DNA of 64,000 bases, taken from contig WSUB01000024.1 of NCBI GenBank assembly GCA_019633425.1, positions 248,001 to 312,000 of the forward strand, read 5' to 3'. Numbering within the stretch: the first letter of the stretch is position 1; each line of letters opens with the position of its first letter. A model generated the notes under the pieces. That model was not told the DNA's origin, searched no databases, and saw only the letters and a list, made by a program, of their open reading frames with translations. Below are positions 48,317 through 60,141 of this stretch, one piece after another. Both the position numbers and the translations under genes were made by a program. The DNA is from Tulasnella sp. 424 (lineage: Eukaryota > Basidiomycota > Agaricomycetes > Cantharellales > Tulasnellaceae).

Positions 48317-49652
48317 CTTGAGTAGCAGATAGACGTTAGAGGAACAGAATGGACAAGCGTAGAGTGAGTGTGGCTTGAGGGGGAGATTGGAAAAAGTTGC
48401 AATCTGGACGGTTCAAGTGCCCGGTCTAATGTGCAATTGATATCCCGCCTCACTAGAAAGGAAGTGACAAAGGTCAGCGACGCCGTCCTCGCACAGTCAT
48501 CGTGGAGAGTTCGAAGCGGTATCCGAAACATGTCTCAACTCACAACAAGAGGAAAAGGTTGGGATTTAGGTGGTGGATTCGGGCCGAACGGGGAAATTAG
48601 AAAGGCAGATAGATCTCCGCGTCCGAAAATGGGTTGAAAAGGCTTCAAGTATTCCAAGAAAATGCGTAAGAGAGAGTGAACTGGCCGGGTGTTGAGATGT
48701 CGGCTTGTAGCGAGAGGTGCGGAGAAAGGAGTAGTAGATGATGATGGGGTCGTGCTCAGTCGGTGCCGAGGTACAGCTTTGTTGTTGGAGCTTGGAAGAT
48801 TGGAGGGCCAGCGCTGTTGGATGAGACGACCAAACGAATACAAACGCCGCCGCTCTATCCCTAGATTGTGTACCACGGGCTTCGTTTCAAACGTTGTTTT
48901 CTTCTCACACTCTGAGGCTTCTCCCCCTATCCCCCAATTCAAAATAAAGAAGGATTTTCAGAGGCTTTTTGTTGGTGGAGATAGGCGGAAATCCGGTGCC
49001 ACTTCTAATCTGATTGGTTGATGCCTTAAAAGACCACCCAACCCAACCCAACCCTCTCCATCATCCCACAAACGAGCTAACGCATGTCTCTCTGCACTTT
49101 TTTTTTCTTTTCTTTTTTTCTTCTATTTCTGAGTCGCTCAGTTGCACACCCTCGTTGTCTTCCGCAGGTTGTCTCGGCATCGTGGAAGTTTTGCTTCAAC
49201 CCTTAACAACGCCGTTCGCATCAAGCAAAGTCGGTCACCGCCGGCAAAACGTCATTGGCTGAAGCTATTGCACCCGGATCCCCTCGCGCTGAAAAACTCT
49301 TCCAAGGCGCCCATCTGAGGTCTCCGCTCGCAACGGCAGGCAATGAAACCTATCAGAATTGAGCTTCCAACATCAACGGGCTTGATTTCGTGGGGATAAC
49401 GGGGATTACATTCAGAGAAGAACTTCGACTTCCAGGAATCAAGCTAACTCCTCTCAAGGGACGCGAACGTCACTTGATGCACTAGCGCACCTCTGGGTTC
49501 CAGTTGAATAGCGGGGAATAATGCCGTGATGACCCAACGACGCACGGTATTGGGAGAGCCGGCGGTGCATAGGGGGAGCTGAAACGTACAACCGAAATCG
49601 ATGATAAAATGCAGGTACTGATGTATACAAAACAAAGTAATAAATCCCAAGT
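48317..49652. other. Region between G-alpha 5' end and RPS3 3' end
   Basis: It contains the G-alpha promoter and probably 5' UTR introns. A pyrimidine tract (TTTTTTTTTCTTTTC and more) lies at about 49099-49125. No separate gene seen. Confidence 0.4.
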
Positions 49653-50720
49653 CTAGAACGTAGGTTGTGTTGGCTCCTCGGCATAGCCCTGCTCCTCGCC
49701 GCCATAAGCGTACTGCTGCTCCTCCACCTGCGACGGCACAATAACGGGCTCTGGAGCCTGGCCCTTCGGTTCCGAGATAGGTTCGGAGATGAACTTCTCG
49801 ACTGGTGGTTCGAAGATGGTAACGCTGTCCGGAAGAGGGTTCTTCGGTCCAAGGCGGCCCTCGGGATCGTGACCCTTCATGCTATGTCAGCCGAACCGAC
49901 GTCAGCGAAAATAGACTAAGCGTAAGGCAAAATGACGAGCACGCACATCTTGACCTTGATGCCGAGCACACCCTGTCGGAGGAGAACGTGCCGAACAGCA
50001 TAGTCGACGAACTCGTGAGCGGGTTGACCAGAGTGAATCATGAAACCGTCGGTGAACTTCATGGATTTGGCACGAGCAGCACGGAGCTTGCCAGACACAA
50101 CGACTTCGCAGCCCTTTGCGCCGGATTCCATGACGAAGCGGAGGACACCATAGCAAGCACTAGAAGTTGCCGAATCTCAGCCTCAGAATCCACCATCCCA
50201 TAAGGCTGGAGCAACCTACCGACGGACGGCAAGACCACCGAGCAGCTTGTATCTCAAGCTCTCGCATTGAGCGATAGCAGAAAGACCACGCTGCTGAACC
50301 TTCTCAGCGTACAATTCAAGGGAGTTTTCTGGGAACTTGAATCGCTTTTGAATAAGGGAAGTCAATTCACGGATCCGGCGTCCCTTCTCGCCGAGGACTT
50401 CTTGGGTATGGGTAGCCCGGATGATAATCTACCCAGAACAGAACATTCGGATTCGAGTCGTTAGCATAAACGCCTGCGAGTGATCCAGGAATTTGTCGTT
50501 CGCACCTCGGTACGGGCATGGGTTACTCGGACTTCACATCCAGAGTATCCTTCCTCAGCAAGCTCCCGAGTGAAGAACTCGCCCAACTCTGCGCGGAAAA
50601 CACCATCGGCTACGAACTATTGAAGTTGAATTGAACGATAATGTCAGGCTTCCGGTCGTGCTCTTCGCGCGGTAGGGAACCTGGATGCACCTTTCTCTTC
50701 TTGCTGATGCGGGCGGCCAT
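49653..50720 (-). CDS. RPS3: 40S ribosomal protein S3 (uS3)
   Basis: uS3 sits at the mRNA entry channel of the small ribosomal subunit. Five exons (50691-50720, 50506-50616, 50220-50428, 49947-50159, 49653-49881) give 263 residues. The first exon is only 10 codons ([10 protein letters not shown]) and joins to [19 protein letters not shown], as in other fungi. KH-domain and C-domain blocks follow: [57 protein letters not shown], then [20 protein letters not shown] created by splicing. The C-terminal tail is longer and more acidic/Gln-rich than in yeast (240 residues). It is divergent from LSM1. Confidence 0.95.
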
Positions 50721-51504
50721 TATTTCTGGAGTGATGGTCTCCGTCAGCACAAAGCAGTCCTAATTGCTTATAGGACTGAAAAACACATACTTTGATTTTC
50801 AAGGGAGAAGGGCTACTGGACGTTGAGATCGAGACTGGACTTACAACCTCAGATAGTGAGGAAATTGGCTACGTCCGTGCGTGGCGGAGTATCACATAAG
50901 CACAACCCCTGTCCTTGAAAATCTTGCTGCAATCTGAACCAGCCATCCCAGGCGGTCCCGCCCGTTTCGCTTCGCATTTCTGCTAAGGTGAGATCATCTT
51001 ATCCAACTAACGGTACTACTTTCCATCGACACATACATGACGAATCTTTTAACTATTTTCTGGTACCTCTTCGTTGACCGGGGAGTTCGCTCCCTTGGAT
51101 GACCTTACTATAACTCTGATTCAACCTGTTCTTTCACCATCCTCTCTCCGAACGAGATCATTGCTGACATGGCTTTGTTCTTTCAGGTATGATGTGGCTA
51201 TAATCGCTGTGGCGAGGGAATGTGAGGTTTGGAGGGCATTGGATGTATCGTACATATCAATTACAATAGACATTCAGTTCTCTGCCAGTGGGCTCTTTGA
51301 ACCTTTCGTCGGTGTATAGAACCTTGTATAACCCACATTGTGAGGCGGTTGTCTGATGGACTCGATGAGACGGTTGTTCCACCTCAAATTGTAATTGAGA
51401 CCATATCGAGATCGCCGCGGGCAGTCTCATCTCTAATCTTTTGTTCTTTCCAAGGCCCTCCCGCTCTCCCACCTCTTCAATCAAACCCCGACCTTCGAAC
51501 ACAA
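50721..51504. promoter_or_regulatory. Divergent promoter region of RPS3 and LSM1
   Basis: 784 nt between two divergent housekeeping genes. No TATA element that I would defend. A 5' UTR intron of RPS3 is possible (ribosomal genes often have one) but not shown. Confidence 0.4.
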
Positions 51505-52224
51505 ATGGACTCGCTAATACCATTCACGACATCCGGCTCACTCGTCGACAGTGTCGACAGTGAGTGAGATATAGCCCATCTGCGAAAAAGAGCAAAACCA
51601 AAACGCATTTCATTCGTTTGGGTGTGGCGCCCTCGCCCTTCCCTCTCTTCCCCTTCTTGTGCAGAGAAGATGCTCGTCGTTTTACGAGATGGAAGGAAAC
51701 TTATAGGCGTGCTTCGTAGTTACGATCAATATGGTATGAAGCAGGAGAACTTGCGAATTGGCGAGCAATCTAGGCTGATTGCAACCCCGGCTTCGTTCAA
51801 TTTATCCAGCAAACCTGGTCCTTGAAGATACCGTTGAACGAATATACCATGGCTCCGCATACGGCGATATCCAGCGAGGGATATTCATCATAAGAGGAGA
51901 GAACGTCGTTCTTCTCGGCGAAGTGGTTAGGCTGCAACACCTCCCGGGAAAGCTGGAGAGATGGAATTGCATGCTGACTCTCTTGCATAGGATCTTGACA
52001 AGGAAGATAACGTCCCTTTAACCCCTGTACCGCTGGAGCATGTCATTCCGCCACACCGACAGGACCAAGATCAGAAGAAGATACGAGACATTATAAAGGC
52101 CAAAGTCCTGTTGGAACAGAAAGGTCCGCCAGCTCTCTATCTCGGTTCCCCCAACCTTACTAACCCGAACTTGTTCCTCTTTACAGGCTTTTCCAAAGAA
52201 GGAGGAGAAGGAGACGGATACTAA
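51505..52224 (+). CDS. LSM1: Lsm1, cytoplasmic Lsm1-7 mRNA decay ring subunit
   Basis: Lsm1 defines the cytoplasmic Lsm1-7 ring that binds deadenylated mRNA with Pat1 and promotes decapping. Five exons (51505-51559, 51665-51733, 51810-51925, 51991-52123, 52187-52224) give 136 residues. Sm1 motif: [20 protein letters not shown]. Sm2 motif: [15 protein letters not shown], followed by the Lsm1-typical DLDKED. The start [18 protein letters not shown] is characteristic. The donors of exons 3 (GTTAGG) and 4 (GTCCGC) are weak, but the frame and family support them. The C-terminal helix region is short and Gly-rich at the end. Confidence 0.94.
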
Positions 52225-52689
52225 TCTGTGTCGCTGATCTTCTTATTTTCTTGAAACTCTGATATCTTGGATTTTACTCGCCGTCACAATGGAAAGAAGC
52301 CCTTTTGACGGTGACTCCAATGTCTCTTCTGGACAGAGCTTGCAACCCCAATCTACAAGTGCGAATGCCAGAAATAAACATTGAACCTCTATGTCACCAT
52401 CTATAAACGATATCCAACCTGCCGCCTTCAGCTTTCTGAGGCGAGCCAATACATACAAAGTAAATACGATGCCGGAGAGGATAATAAAAACCAACGAATG
52501 GACGGCGCCGTGACGAGAGATGGCGCCAATAAGTTATCGACATCATCTAGCTCCACTCCTAAACCTTTTGGTCAACATCGCTCATGGTCTCTAGTCGAGC
52601 GTCGATATTTCGTTTTGGGCGTCTGTCGAGACATTTTGAGATGCTGGGACGACAGCCAATCATTAGCAAGGACTCTCAATAGAACCGGA
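52225..52689. other. Convergent 3' region of LSM1 and aquaporin
   Basis: The 3' UTRs of two converging genes. A possible extra last exon of the aquaporin lies here (acceptor near 52636). Confidence 0.4.
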
Positions 52690-54155
52690 TCACCATACGT
52701 ACAATTTTGTTACAGGGGAATCATCTCCTGTGTAGATCAGGAGGTCGTAGAAGAATGCGCCGGTGAGAGCACCGACAAAGTCTCCAATCTATCGGGGAAC
52801 AGGCGGTCAGATCCCCTCTCACGAGTAGGCGGGTAAAGAACCTACTATTGGCGTCCAAAGCCAGTAATGACTAGTTGCAAGAGTTCATCAGCATTTGCTT
52901 CAGACTTTGAGTACCTTCCAGTAAAACTTACTTTCTGTACGTGAATACTAGTTGGAGAAGATAGGCCATACGTGTGAGCTCCGGTTTGGTAAGATGAAAG
53001 AGGGAGAAAGACGAATACTCACCATTGCGACCGTAGAAAATAGCTGTCATGAGTCGTGGACCAAAATCGCGGGCGGGGTTCATTGCAGCTCCCGTTTGAA
53101 GAGCAAAGCAAGCCGTTAAGGCCACAACCGCCACAAAGATGATCAAAGGAACCAAAGTAGAAGGTGGAGCCGCAGCGCTGCGCCTGTCTGTAACGGTGAG
53201 GACGACGAATAGGAGCATCGCCGTCACCATGAGCTTGAAAGGGGGGGGGGGGGTTAGCGCAGCTATCCTTGGACTGGTAAATGGAGCTGGCAAACCTCTG
53301 AAAAGAAGCACGTTGCTGGAGAAAAGCACAGCAGTCAGATCAGTTAAAGCAAGATCCGAGCAGGGACTGAGATATTCTCACCAGCATTCATGAAGTCAAG
53401 AGGGAATGTGACGAATAAAGAAGCCGTGCCGGGGGTAGTCCTGACTCCCAGACCACCCTCCTGGACACTGATTGCTTGGTTGTATATACCGTAAACAAGA
53501 AGAGATCCCGTGAAAGCACCTGCAGTCTGAGCTATCACATATTGGATGAAGTCGCTCAAGGGGAAGCCGCGGAAGAGAAGGTGAACGAGGGTGACCTTGT
53601 GGGCCGGAACATCAGTCAGCTCTCCATGGGGGAAAGATACCCCAAGTGTTACTCACAGCGGGATTGATATGACCTCCAGAGATACTAGCCGAGGACCAAA
53701 TTCCGAATGCGGCTCCAGCGCCCCAGCCCATACAAACGCTGAGGAATGACTGGGGTAAAACGTTTGACTTGTCAATTGATTGCAAAGATGAGGCCTGAAC
53801 GGTACGCACTCCTTTCTCCGCTCCAGCAATGGCGCGATTGGACCCGAGAGTGACTTGACAGTCAACAGCGGTTCCAAAAATTAGCAAGATCATCGTTCCC
53901 GTAAATTCGGCAAGTGGCCTCCGGAAACGACGCCTGCTCGCGAAACATGAGCCCTCATGAAAGACATGCTTTCTATCGGAACTTTTCGCACCTGAAGTCA
54001 TCTAAAGGCTTAGAAGCTTGGTCATGGGATACAACGTTCAAAGTGGCGTTGTTCGTGACCGTCGTGTTGGTGGCTTGTAGGTGAAGAACTGGAAGGCCCA
54101 ACGTGGATGCAGTTGGTGAGAGGTTGACGGGAGTGCGGTCAAGAGAGTCGTCCAT
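52690..54155 (-). CDS. Aquaglyceroporin (MIP family)
   Basis: Six-helix channel for water and small polyols. Nine exons: 53992-54155, 53810-53933, 53657-53749, 53382-53595, 53296-53315 (20 nt), 53023-53233, 52932-52947 (16 nt), 52846-52870, 52690-52788; total 321 residues. The first half-helix loop has SGGHINPAVT (built over the exon 3/4 splice), the second has GAAMNPARDFGPRL. The Asp after NPAR is typical of glycerol-conducting members. Helix 1 begins at LAEFTGTMILLIFGTA. The two tiny exons supply conserved links: ATCFFSE before helix 5, and VFTYRN before HYWLWTPI, matching the usual fungal Y-R-N-x-Y-W-L-W. The N-terminus of about 55 residues is cytosolic and Thr/Asn-rich. A continuous reading frame through intron 1 exists but adds an unlikely start. 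The C-terminal end is uncertain. Confidence 0.86.
53241..53253. repeat. G13 homopolymer in an aquaporin intron
   Basis: Thirteen consecutive G on the + strand, near the acceptor of the intron before exon 6 (a C tract on the coding strand). Length may be miscalled. Confidence 0.85.
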
Positions 54156-55232
54156 GGTACAACAAGTATCGATCTTCAGCTGGTTGGAAGCAGAAGTCAA
54201 TGGGGTATAGAGATATTGGGGGAAAGAGGAATGAAGACGAAGAGCGCTGCCCGAGTCTCCCTCTTTAAAATAGCCTATCCTCTCTCCAAATTTCAGGCCT
54301 GATGTGGACATCCCGCAGACATGGCCTCGTGTTTTCAGGGCTCCGAAGGCCAAATTACACGGTCATGATGGTAAAACTTCCAGGATAGGTGATCAATCAA
54401 CCGTTATCTGTGGGGAACGAGTGGCCATTGGTGGAAAGAAGTGAGAACGTGACCCATGACCAGGTCGAGATTCGTTCGCCCGTGGCTTGAAGAAACCTCC
54501 AGAAGCGGGGCGAGCTATCTCTCTACTTCATTCTGGCAAGGTGGGAGAATCAACAAGGCAGAAGGGGAATGGGTGCAGGGTAAACGGACTTCCATGGATG
54601 TTTGGAGTTTCGTGGTTAACAGCGCAGGTGGTCAGCGGACTCACCGATTCCCAACAGGGCAGGAGTGAAATGAAACGCATCCTGAGCTGAGCTTCAAGCT
54701 TTTCTCGAGGATCAGCACGTAACGCCCCTCTTGCGACGAGCTAGGACTCCGAGTTCGGGGCGGGGTTATGAGCGCGGTGCATTGTTGTTGTTGCAGACAA
54801 GGTCGACTCCAGGAGTTCACCCTGGTCGGACACGTTCCCTCAGCTTCACAGAGCTGCCTTCGAGGAGAAATTACAAGGGATTTTCATTCAGTCTGAAACC
54901 TTGCCAACTCTATCCTAGATGAGGTCAGCTGGTTGTTGGTCGTGACAGGAAGTGAAAGGCGTAGAACAGTGGGAGTTCGGCACACTGACAAACAAACACA
55001 AGCCACGGATTGCGGCGGAGACCAGCTCTTGTCCGTCATCCCGCAACGCTACCTCACGCTTTTCTCTCAACAACCTCAACACCCCACTGCGGGCCCGTAT
55101 CAACCCGACGCAGCAAGACTTCAACCTCAAGTACAGCATTGGCGCATCGGCTCACCCTCGTTTGAATCTTCGTATCACCGACCTTAACCGCCTTTTTTCT
55201 GATCGCTTCAAGGGGGCTCGACTCCTTTACCC
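54156..55232. promoter_or_regulatory. Divergent region between aquaporin and CHS7
   Basis: About 1.1 kb holding both promoters. ORFs inside (for example near 54952-55296) overlap the CHS7 start in another frame and show no family signal. Confidence 0.4.
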
Positions 55233-56672
55233 ATGGTCTCTTTCGGGTCTTTCCAATCAATATGCGAGACCGCAGCGCTCGTCATCTGCCCTCTAGTAGA
55301 GTCTTCGCAGGGGGTAGAGCCACAGTGCTATAGCAGGAATGTCGAGATCTCGAAAACACTGCTGTTCCAACCAGGTGAGCCTTCCGTCTCCATGGACTCC
55401 ACCCACAGAGAAAGGCGACCGCGATGACTTCCCCGCCGCCAACCACTACTACTGTGGATCCCGGCGCCTGGCTCTCAACGTCCCCTATCGTTTTTTATGG
55501 TCGATGCTGATCATATGTTCCCGACTTTGCACCCTTTACACTCACAGCAACCTCTTTCGTCCACATTGTGGCCATCTTCATGACTGCCATCATGATCTTC
55601 CACGTTCGGAGCAAGTACACCGCCGTCGGTGAGTCCAATTTGATGCGCTGGCAGGCGGCATTATACGCGGCATTGTCTGATGCACGGCATTGCGCGTTTT
55701 TACGCCACAGGCCGAAAGGAAATCGTCACGTTTTTCTACATGTATGCCCTCATCGAGTTACTGGCCATTTTCCTCGACTCCGGCATCATCCCGACTAATA
55801 GTAACGTCTATCCGGTGAGCAACCCGCAGCCCGGAAGGGTCTTATTTGGCAAAGGCGCTCATACCTCAGGAAATCTAGTGGTTCACGGCTGTGTATTGCG
55901 GCTTAGTGGCTGCGACCTACTGCTGCCTTCTCATCAACGGTTTCGTCGGCTTCCAGTTCGCTGAAGATGGAACCCCGTTGTCATTATGGGTGCGAGGGAC
56001 TGGCTTTTGTGATTGAGACCAACCACTGAACCCTAGCCTTTGTAGGGTCTGCGAGGAGCTTGTTTGGTCGTCTTCGGCATCACAATGTTCGTTGCGATTG
56101 CCACATTCAAGAACATCGCTGGCTTCAAGTATACGAAACCCCTCGGCCTCTGGATCATCTACATCATCTGGCCACTCATCTGCGTCATCTGCTATGTCGT
56201 CACACAACTCATCATCGTCATCCGCACCTTGGACGACCGGTGGCCCATTGGTGACATCTTGTTCGGTGTCGGTTTCTTCACCGTTGCCCAAATCGTTCTC
56301 TTCGCCTTCAGCGTTACCATCTGCAACGCCGTCAAGCATTACATCGATGGCTTGTTCTTCTTCACCCTCTGCATGTTGCTGAGCGTGATGATGGTTTACA
56401 AGTATTGGGATTCGATCACCAAGGAGGATTTGGAGTTCAGTGTTGGAAGCAAGGCTGCCGTTTGGGAAGTCAAGGATCCCTTATTGGCTTCGGCCGCTCC
56501 CACAACTGCCGGCGGATATGGTGGATTCAGGGGTATGGAACATGACGGATATGGTGACGACGATGCCTCAAACTACCAAGCTCCTGGCAGCTTGGTTGGT
56601 GGCGTCAGTGGCGGCCAATACTACAACCACGGAAGCCACGGATACCCGCCACAGGGTGGCTATACCAATTAA
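55233..56672 (+). CDS. CHS7: Chs7, chitin synthase export chaperone
   Basis: Chs7 is an ER membrane protein required for export of class IV chitin synthase (Chs3) from the ER. Five exons (55233-55374, 55548-55628, 55711-55814, 55879-55989, 56046-56672) give 354 residues. Signatures: [20 protein letters not shown] at the start, [24 protein letters not shown] created by splicing, [32 protein letters not shown], and [17 protein letters not shown] with [18 protein letters not shown]. About seven membrane segments are visible. The C-terminal tail (after about 290) is Gly/Tyr-rich and ends in a repetitive GGY region. The first intron is long for this window (173 nt) and carries an ATG-led open frame, so an alternative first exon is possible. 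It is divergent from the aquaporin gene. Confidence 0.93.
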
Positions 56673-57005
56673 CATTGTATCATGATTTCTTGTCGTTCGT
56701 TTCTCCTTGTCGCTCTCGCTTTTCTGCCGCTTACGCTTTCTTCAGTGACCCTATATATAGAGCGCATATTATTTCCTGCCATTTTGGACAGTTACATAAC
56801 TTTCCCTCCCAATCACATGTGTCGTGCTTTGATTTCGGACTTTCTTCAAGTGAAATGTAGCGCATGCTCACCGACCACCATGAAGCATACGCATACGTTG
56901 GCACGATACTCCATACAACAACTCAAAAGTGTACATAGATACTCTGAACAGCCAAGATAGCGACGGAGTGGGAAAGTGTTGATTTTTAACAGGTGATGAT
57001 GGGCT
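56673..57005. other. Convergent 3' region of CHS7 and the Stm1-like gene
   Basis: A TATATATAG stretch near 56752 lies in presumed 3' UTR. No gene. Confidence 0.4.
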
Positions 57006-58660
57006 TTAACCCAGGGAAGGGAAGGCCTTTTCGTCGTCGACGTTGACAGCCCGAGGACCGTCATTGCGACCTCCTCTGAAGCCACCACGTCCGCCGCGAC
57101 GATCGCCTCCTCGTCCGCGGAAATCTCCTCGTCCGCCGCGGAAACCATCTCCTCCACGGGAGTCTCCACGGAAGCCTCCACGATCGCCTCGACCACGACC
57201 ACGGCCGCCACGAGGGTTGGTGTCAGCGAACTGTCCGTCGATTGGGATCATGATCTTCTCCTTGACCTCCTTGGCCTTGGGAGCCCTCTGTGCCTTGGGC
57301 TATGAAGACGACGACCAAGTAACAGACGGATGTTCAGTGCGTGGATAAAGGACGCAGATCAACGAGCACTGACCTTTCCGACGTAGAAGTCGTCGACTTC
57401 TTCCTCCTCGCGAAGCAACTGCTGAGCACCAGCGAAGAGGTCCTCGCCAGCTCCCTCGTTTGCCTTGCGCGGCTGAGTCGAGCCGATGATGCCGGAGAGA
57501 CCGGTCTCAGCCCTCGTGGAGAGATATTCATCTAAGGTCATGGTCTTGTCCTCTTCGGGTTCGGCGGCAGCGGCCTTCTCGCCCTCGGGGGCGGCAGCAG
57601 CAGCCTCTCCTTCGGCGGCAGGAGCACCATCACCACCCCAAGAGGCAGCGGGAGCATCATCTCCCCAAGTGGCACCGCCCTCGGCCTTGGTCTCAGCCTG
57701 AGCATCCTTCTCAGCTGCAGACTCGGCAGCGAGCTCGTGGTTTCCGTCAGTTCCTCCCCAGCCTTGTGAGACCTGTTTGGAGGTGTCACTGATTTCGGAT
57801 ATTCGAGAGGGGTAGAGAGGTAAGATGGAAGATTGTTTTGGAGGGAAGGGGTAACGATGAGGCTAGGGTCGCAGACAGCAGCGTTGGGGAGAGGACCTAC
57901 ACGATTCCCGTCTTGCTATGCCTGTCATCCCTGAAACGGCCACCACCACGACCACCACGTCCTCGACCTTCGCCACGGTCGCCGCGCCCTGGGCCGCCAC
58001 GGCCGCCACGTCCACCACGATCTAGATAGGCAAAGTGACTTGGAATCAGTGCCCGGCCCAGTCACCTCGCCCCGTTGGCCAATCGGCCGGAATCCCTCCG
58101 CAGCACGAACGGCACAAACGGTATTCAAAGTTAAACGTACCATGCCGTCCTTCCGTCCTATCGAACCTCTGAGTAGGTAACGTACTCTCCTCCGCTGCGT
58201 TAGAGTCGGCGGTAGCTTGCGGCTTCGGTGGTCCTCCTCGGGCATAGTACCTTCCACTTCGTGATGCAGGGCCACCCCTTGACTGCTGTTGATTCCTCTT
58301 GGGCTCTTCCGGGTGTGCGGGTGAGACGGCGGTGGCCTTGCTCTTTGCCGTTGTGAGGCCACCCTTGGCGTTCTCATCATCGTCTATGCGTCATTCGAAT
58401 ATTCGCCCCCCAATGAGAAATTATATATGAAAACGAGCGGAGTTGTAGTCAGTATTGATATGCTACAGCGACAGCGAATCAAGGGGAATCGGGCGAGGCG
58501 ATGGGCAAGGACGGTGGGCATAGACCGAATTGGAATTATTACGGGGTTGTGGAATGGACCACCCGTCATCATCATCGTGAAACGCCTTATCTCGCCCACA
58601 TAGGAGGTTACATGACTCACCGTTTAAGAGGGCAAACTTGTTAAAACCGGCGACCGACAT
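57006..58660 (-). CDS. Stm1/SERBP1-family ribosome-associated protein
   Basis: Stm1/SERBP1 proteins clamp idle 80S ribosomes and bind mRNA/G-rich nucleic acid. Five exons (58621-58660, 58141-58383, 57901-58021, 57374-57788, 57006-57299) give 370 residues. The start MSVAGFNKFALLN matches the N-terminal Stm1 motif. RGG-rich stretches lie in exon 3 and exon 5 (GGRGRGRGDRGGFRGDSRGG). The core family motif HSKTGIVDTSKQVSQGWGG is created at the exon 3/4 splice, and the C-terminal part has the MTLDEYL motif of the HABP4/PAI-RBP1 domain and ends ...NVDDEKAFPSLG. An Ala/Glu-rich linker sits between them. It is the only family member in the window. Confidence 0.88.
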
Positions 58661-59089
58661 TTTATGTGGGTGCGGTCTGTTTAAACCTGGACGGGTTACT
58701 TGATGGCTTTGGGTAGGGGAGGATTTGGTTGGGCGATGTCACCGTTACGCGCGGAGTCGGAAAGGCTCGTGCTCAGTTGATTAGAAAACTGTCTACTCTT
58801 GACTCATATTTGCTTCACTGGCGCAAACACTCGCATGACCTCTCGAACCATGACGAGCAGATTGCGTTGCTCAAACGCTAACGCTAACGGGGAATGTTCG
58901 ATCGGCTCGATCAAGCCACGTTCATCAATCTCATTTGCCTAGTATGGCAGCAACCGCCCTTATCGTCGACGTAAATCAAGGCCACGTTCTCGGCTTTTGG
59001 AGAAGCAGCCCATATTATAAGATGGTATGACTATAGATACATGGTATACATCGCAGTCGTAAAATTCCGTGTCAATCGGGGAAGTACGT
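58661..59089. other. 5' region of the Stm1-like gene and 3' region of the coiled-coil gene
   Basis: No gene seen. It holds the promoter of the Stm1-like gene on its left side. Confidence 0.4.
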
Positions 59090-59747
59090 TTAGGCAGCGG
59101 ATGGTCCCGTGGCTGTTGTCGTAGATGTAGGTGCCGAGAACGTCGCAAGTCTCTCATCACGCCGCGCCTACGAGAAGACCATGTGGGATGAGTATCATTG
59201 CTTTGAAGGGTAAGTGCGATGGTTGGGAAAGCTTACCGCATTAACCTCCTGCTGCTGCTCCACTCTTTGAAGGTCGATCTTGCGCTCCGCAAGAGCAGCA
59301 TGAGCATCTTTTGCTTTGTTCTGCTTGACCTGAAATCGCACCGACCGTCAATCGGAGGCTAAAGACGGAGGTTAAAGGTGGAATCTCGCTCACTGTGATA
59401 TTCTTGGCAGTCGCTCGTTCGTTCTTAATCGCATCGTCGAGCCGGTGCTGAGCCTCTTTTAAGCGATCCTCAGCCTTGTGCTCGTATTTGGCGGCTTTCT
59501 CGTGGGTATGAATGGATTTGTCTACAGACTGAAGAGGGCAGGTTTGTCAGTGATGCCGAACCGTCAGGGTTGTAAACAGGATCGGTACCTTTTCGGTCTT
59601 CCTGACAGCTTTCTCGGCGTGTGCAAGTTCTTTCTGAGCGGTCTTAAGATTCTTCGAATCCATGGTCTCCTCTCGCTTCATCTGCTTCTCGAACTTTGCG
59701 AGGTCAGCAGCGGTGTGGTGCTTAACGGGTTGAGCAGTGGTAGACAT
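59090..59747 (-). CDS. Small coiled-coil protein, conserved fungal type
   Basis: Four exons (59589-59747, 59394-59528, 59237-59329, 59090-59167) give 154 residues. Almost the whole protein is a charged helix rich in Lys, Glu and Ala with heptad-like spacing (ADLAKFEKQMKREETM, KYEHKAEDRLKEAQHRLDD, ALAERKIDLQRVEQQQ), ending in a Ser/Thr tail (SAPTSTTTATG). No signal peptide and no membrane segment, so probably cytosolic. I recall similar small Lys/Ala-rich helical proteins in other basidiomycetes, without a known function. A TATA box precedes it, suggesting strong or regulated expression. Confidence 0.8.
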
Positions 59748-59834
59748 GTTAGTAATTTGGGATGTCGATCAGAGGGAGTAGATTCGGTGTTTTGTAGAGA
59801 AGATTTGACTGAGAAAGCATTGAGGACTTGGTGG

Positions 59835-59842
59835 TATATATA
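59835..59842 (-). promoter_or_regulatory. TATA box of the small coiled-coil gene
   Basis: TATATATA lies 88-95 nt upstream of the start codon at 59747, a common distance in fungi. It is the clearest TATA element that I see in front of a gene in this window. Confidence 0.6.
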
Positions 59843-60141
59843 GGTACGGTTGGCTGGGCGCCTGTGGGGCAGGTCGATGATGTCATGGCGTCATGGAGTC
59901 GACTGAGGGACTTATTCGAGAGGCACCACTCAAATGAACAATGATGTGGATCCTACCCAGTGGCTCAGAATCTCATGATGGGCAATCTCTCCACCTCGGG
60001 ACCGGTTGGAGCAAACGAGCGAGTAGAAGGCGGGATTCGGGCAGACGATGTTGGCATCATTCGATATATGTCAACCACAACTTAACCTATTTGGACTAAT
60101 TAATCCACCTTCGAAACGTTTTCGAACGTCACTGCGTCCGG
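59843..60141. other. Spacer between the coiled-coil gene and DHODH
   Basis: The 5' side of the coiled-coil gene and the 3' side of DHODH. No gene seen. Confidence 0.4.

Noticed and set aside
53612..54001. Aquaporin start at an in-frame ATG inside intron 1 (MTSGAKSS)
   Set aside because: Joining exon 1 to exon 2 over a canonical GTGCGA...GCAG intron gives a longer cytosolic N-terminus; the read-through start lacks support.
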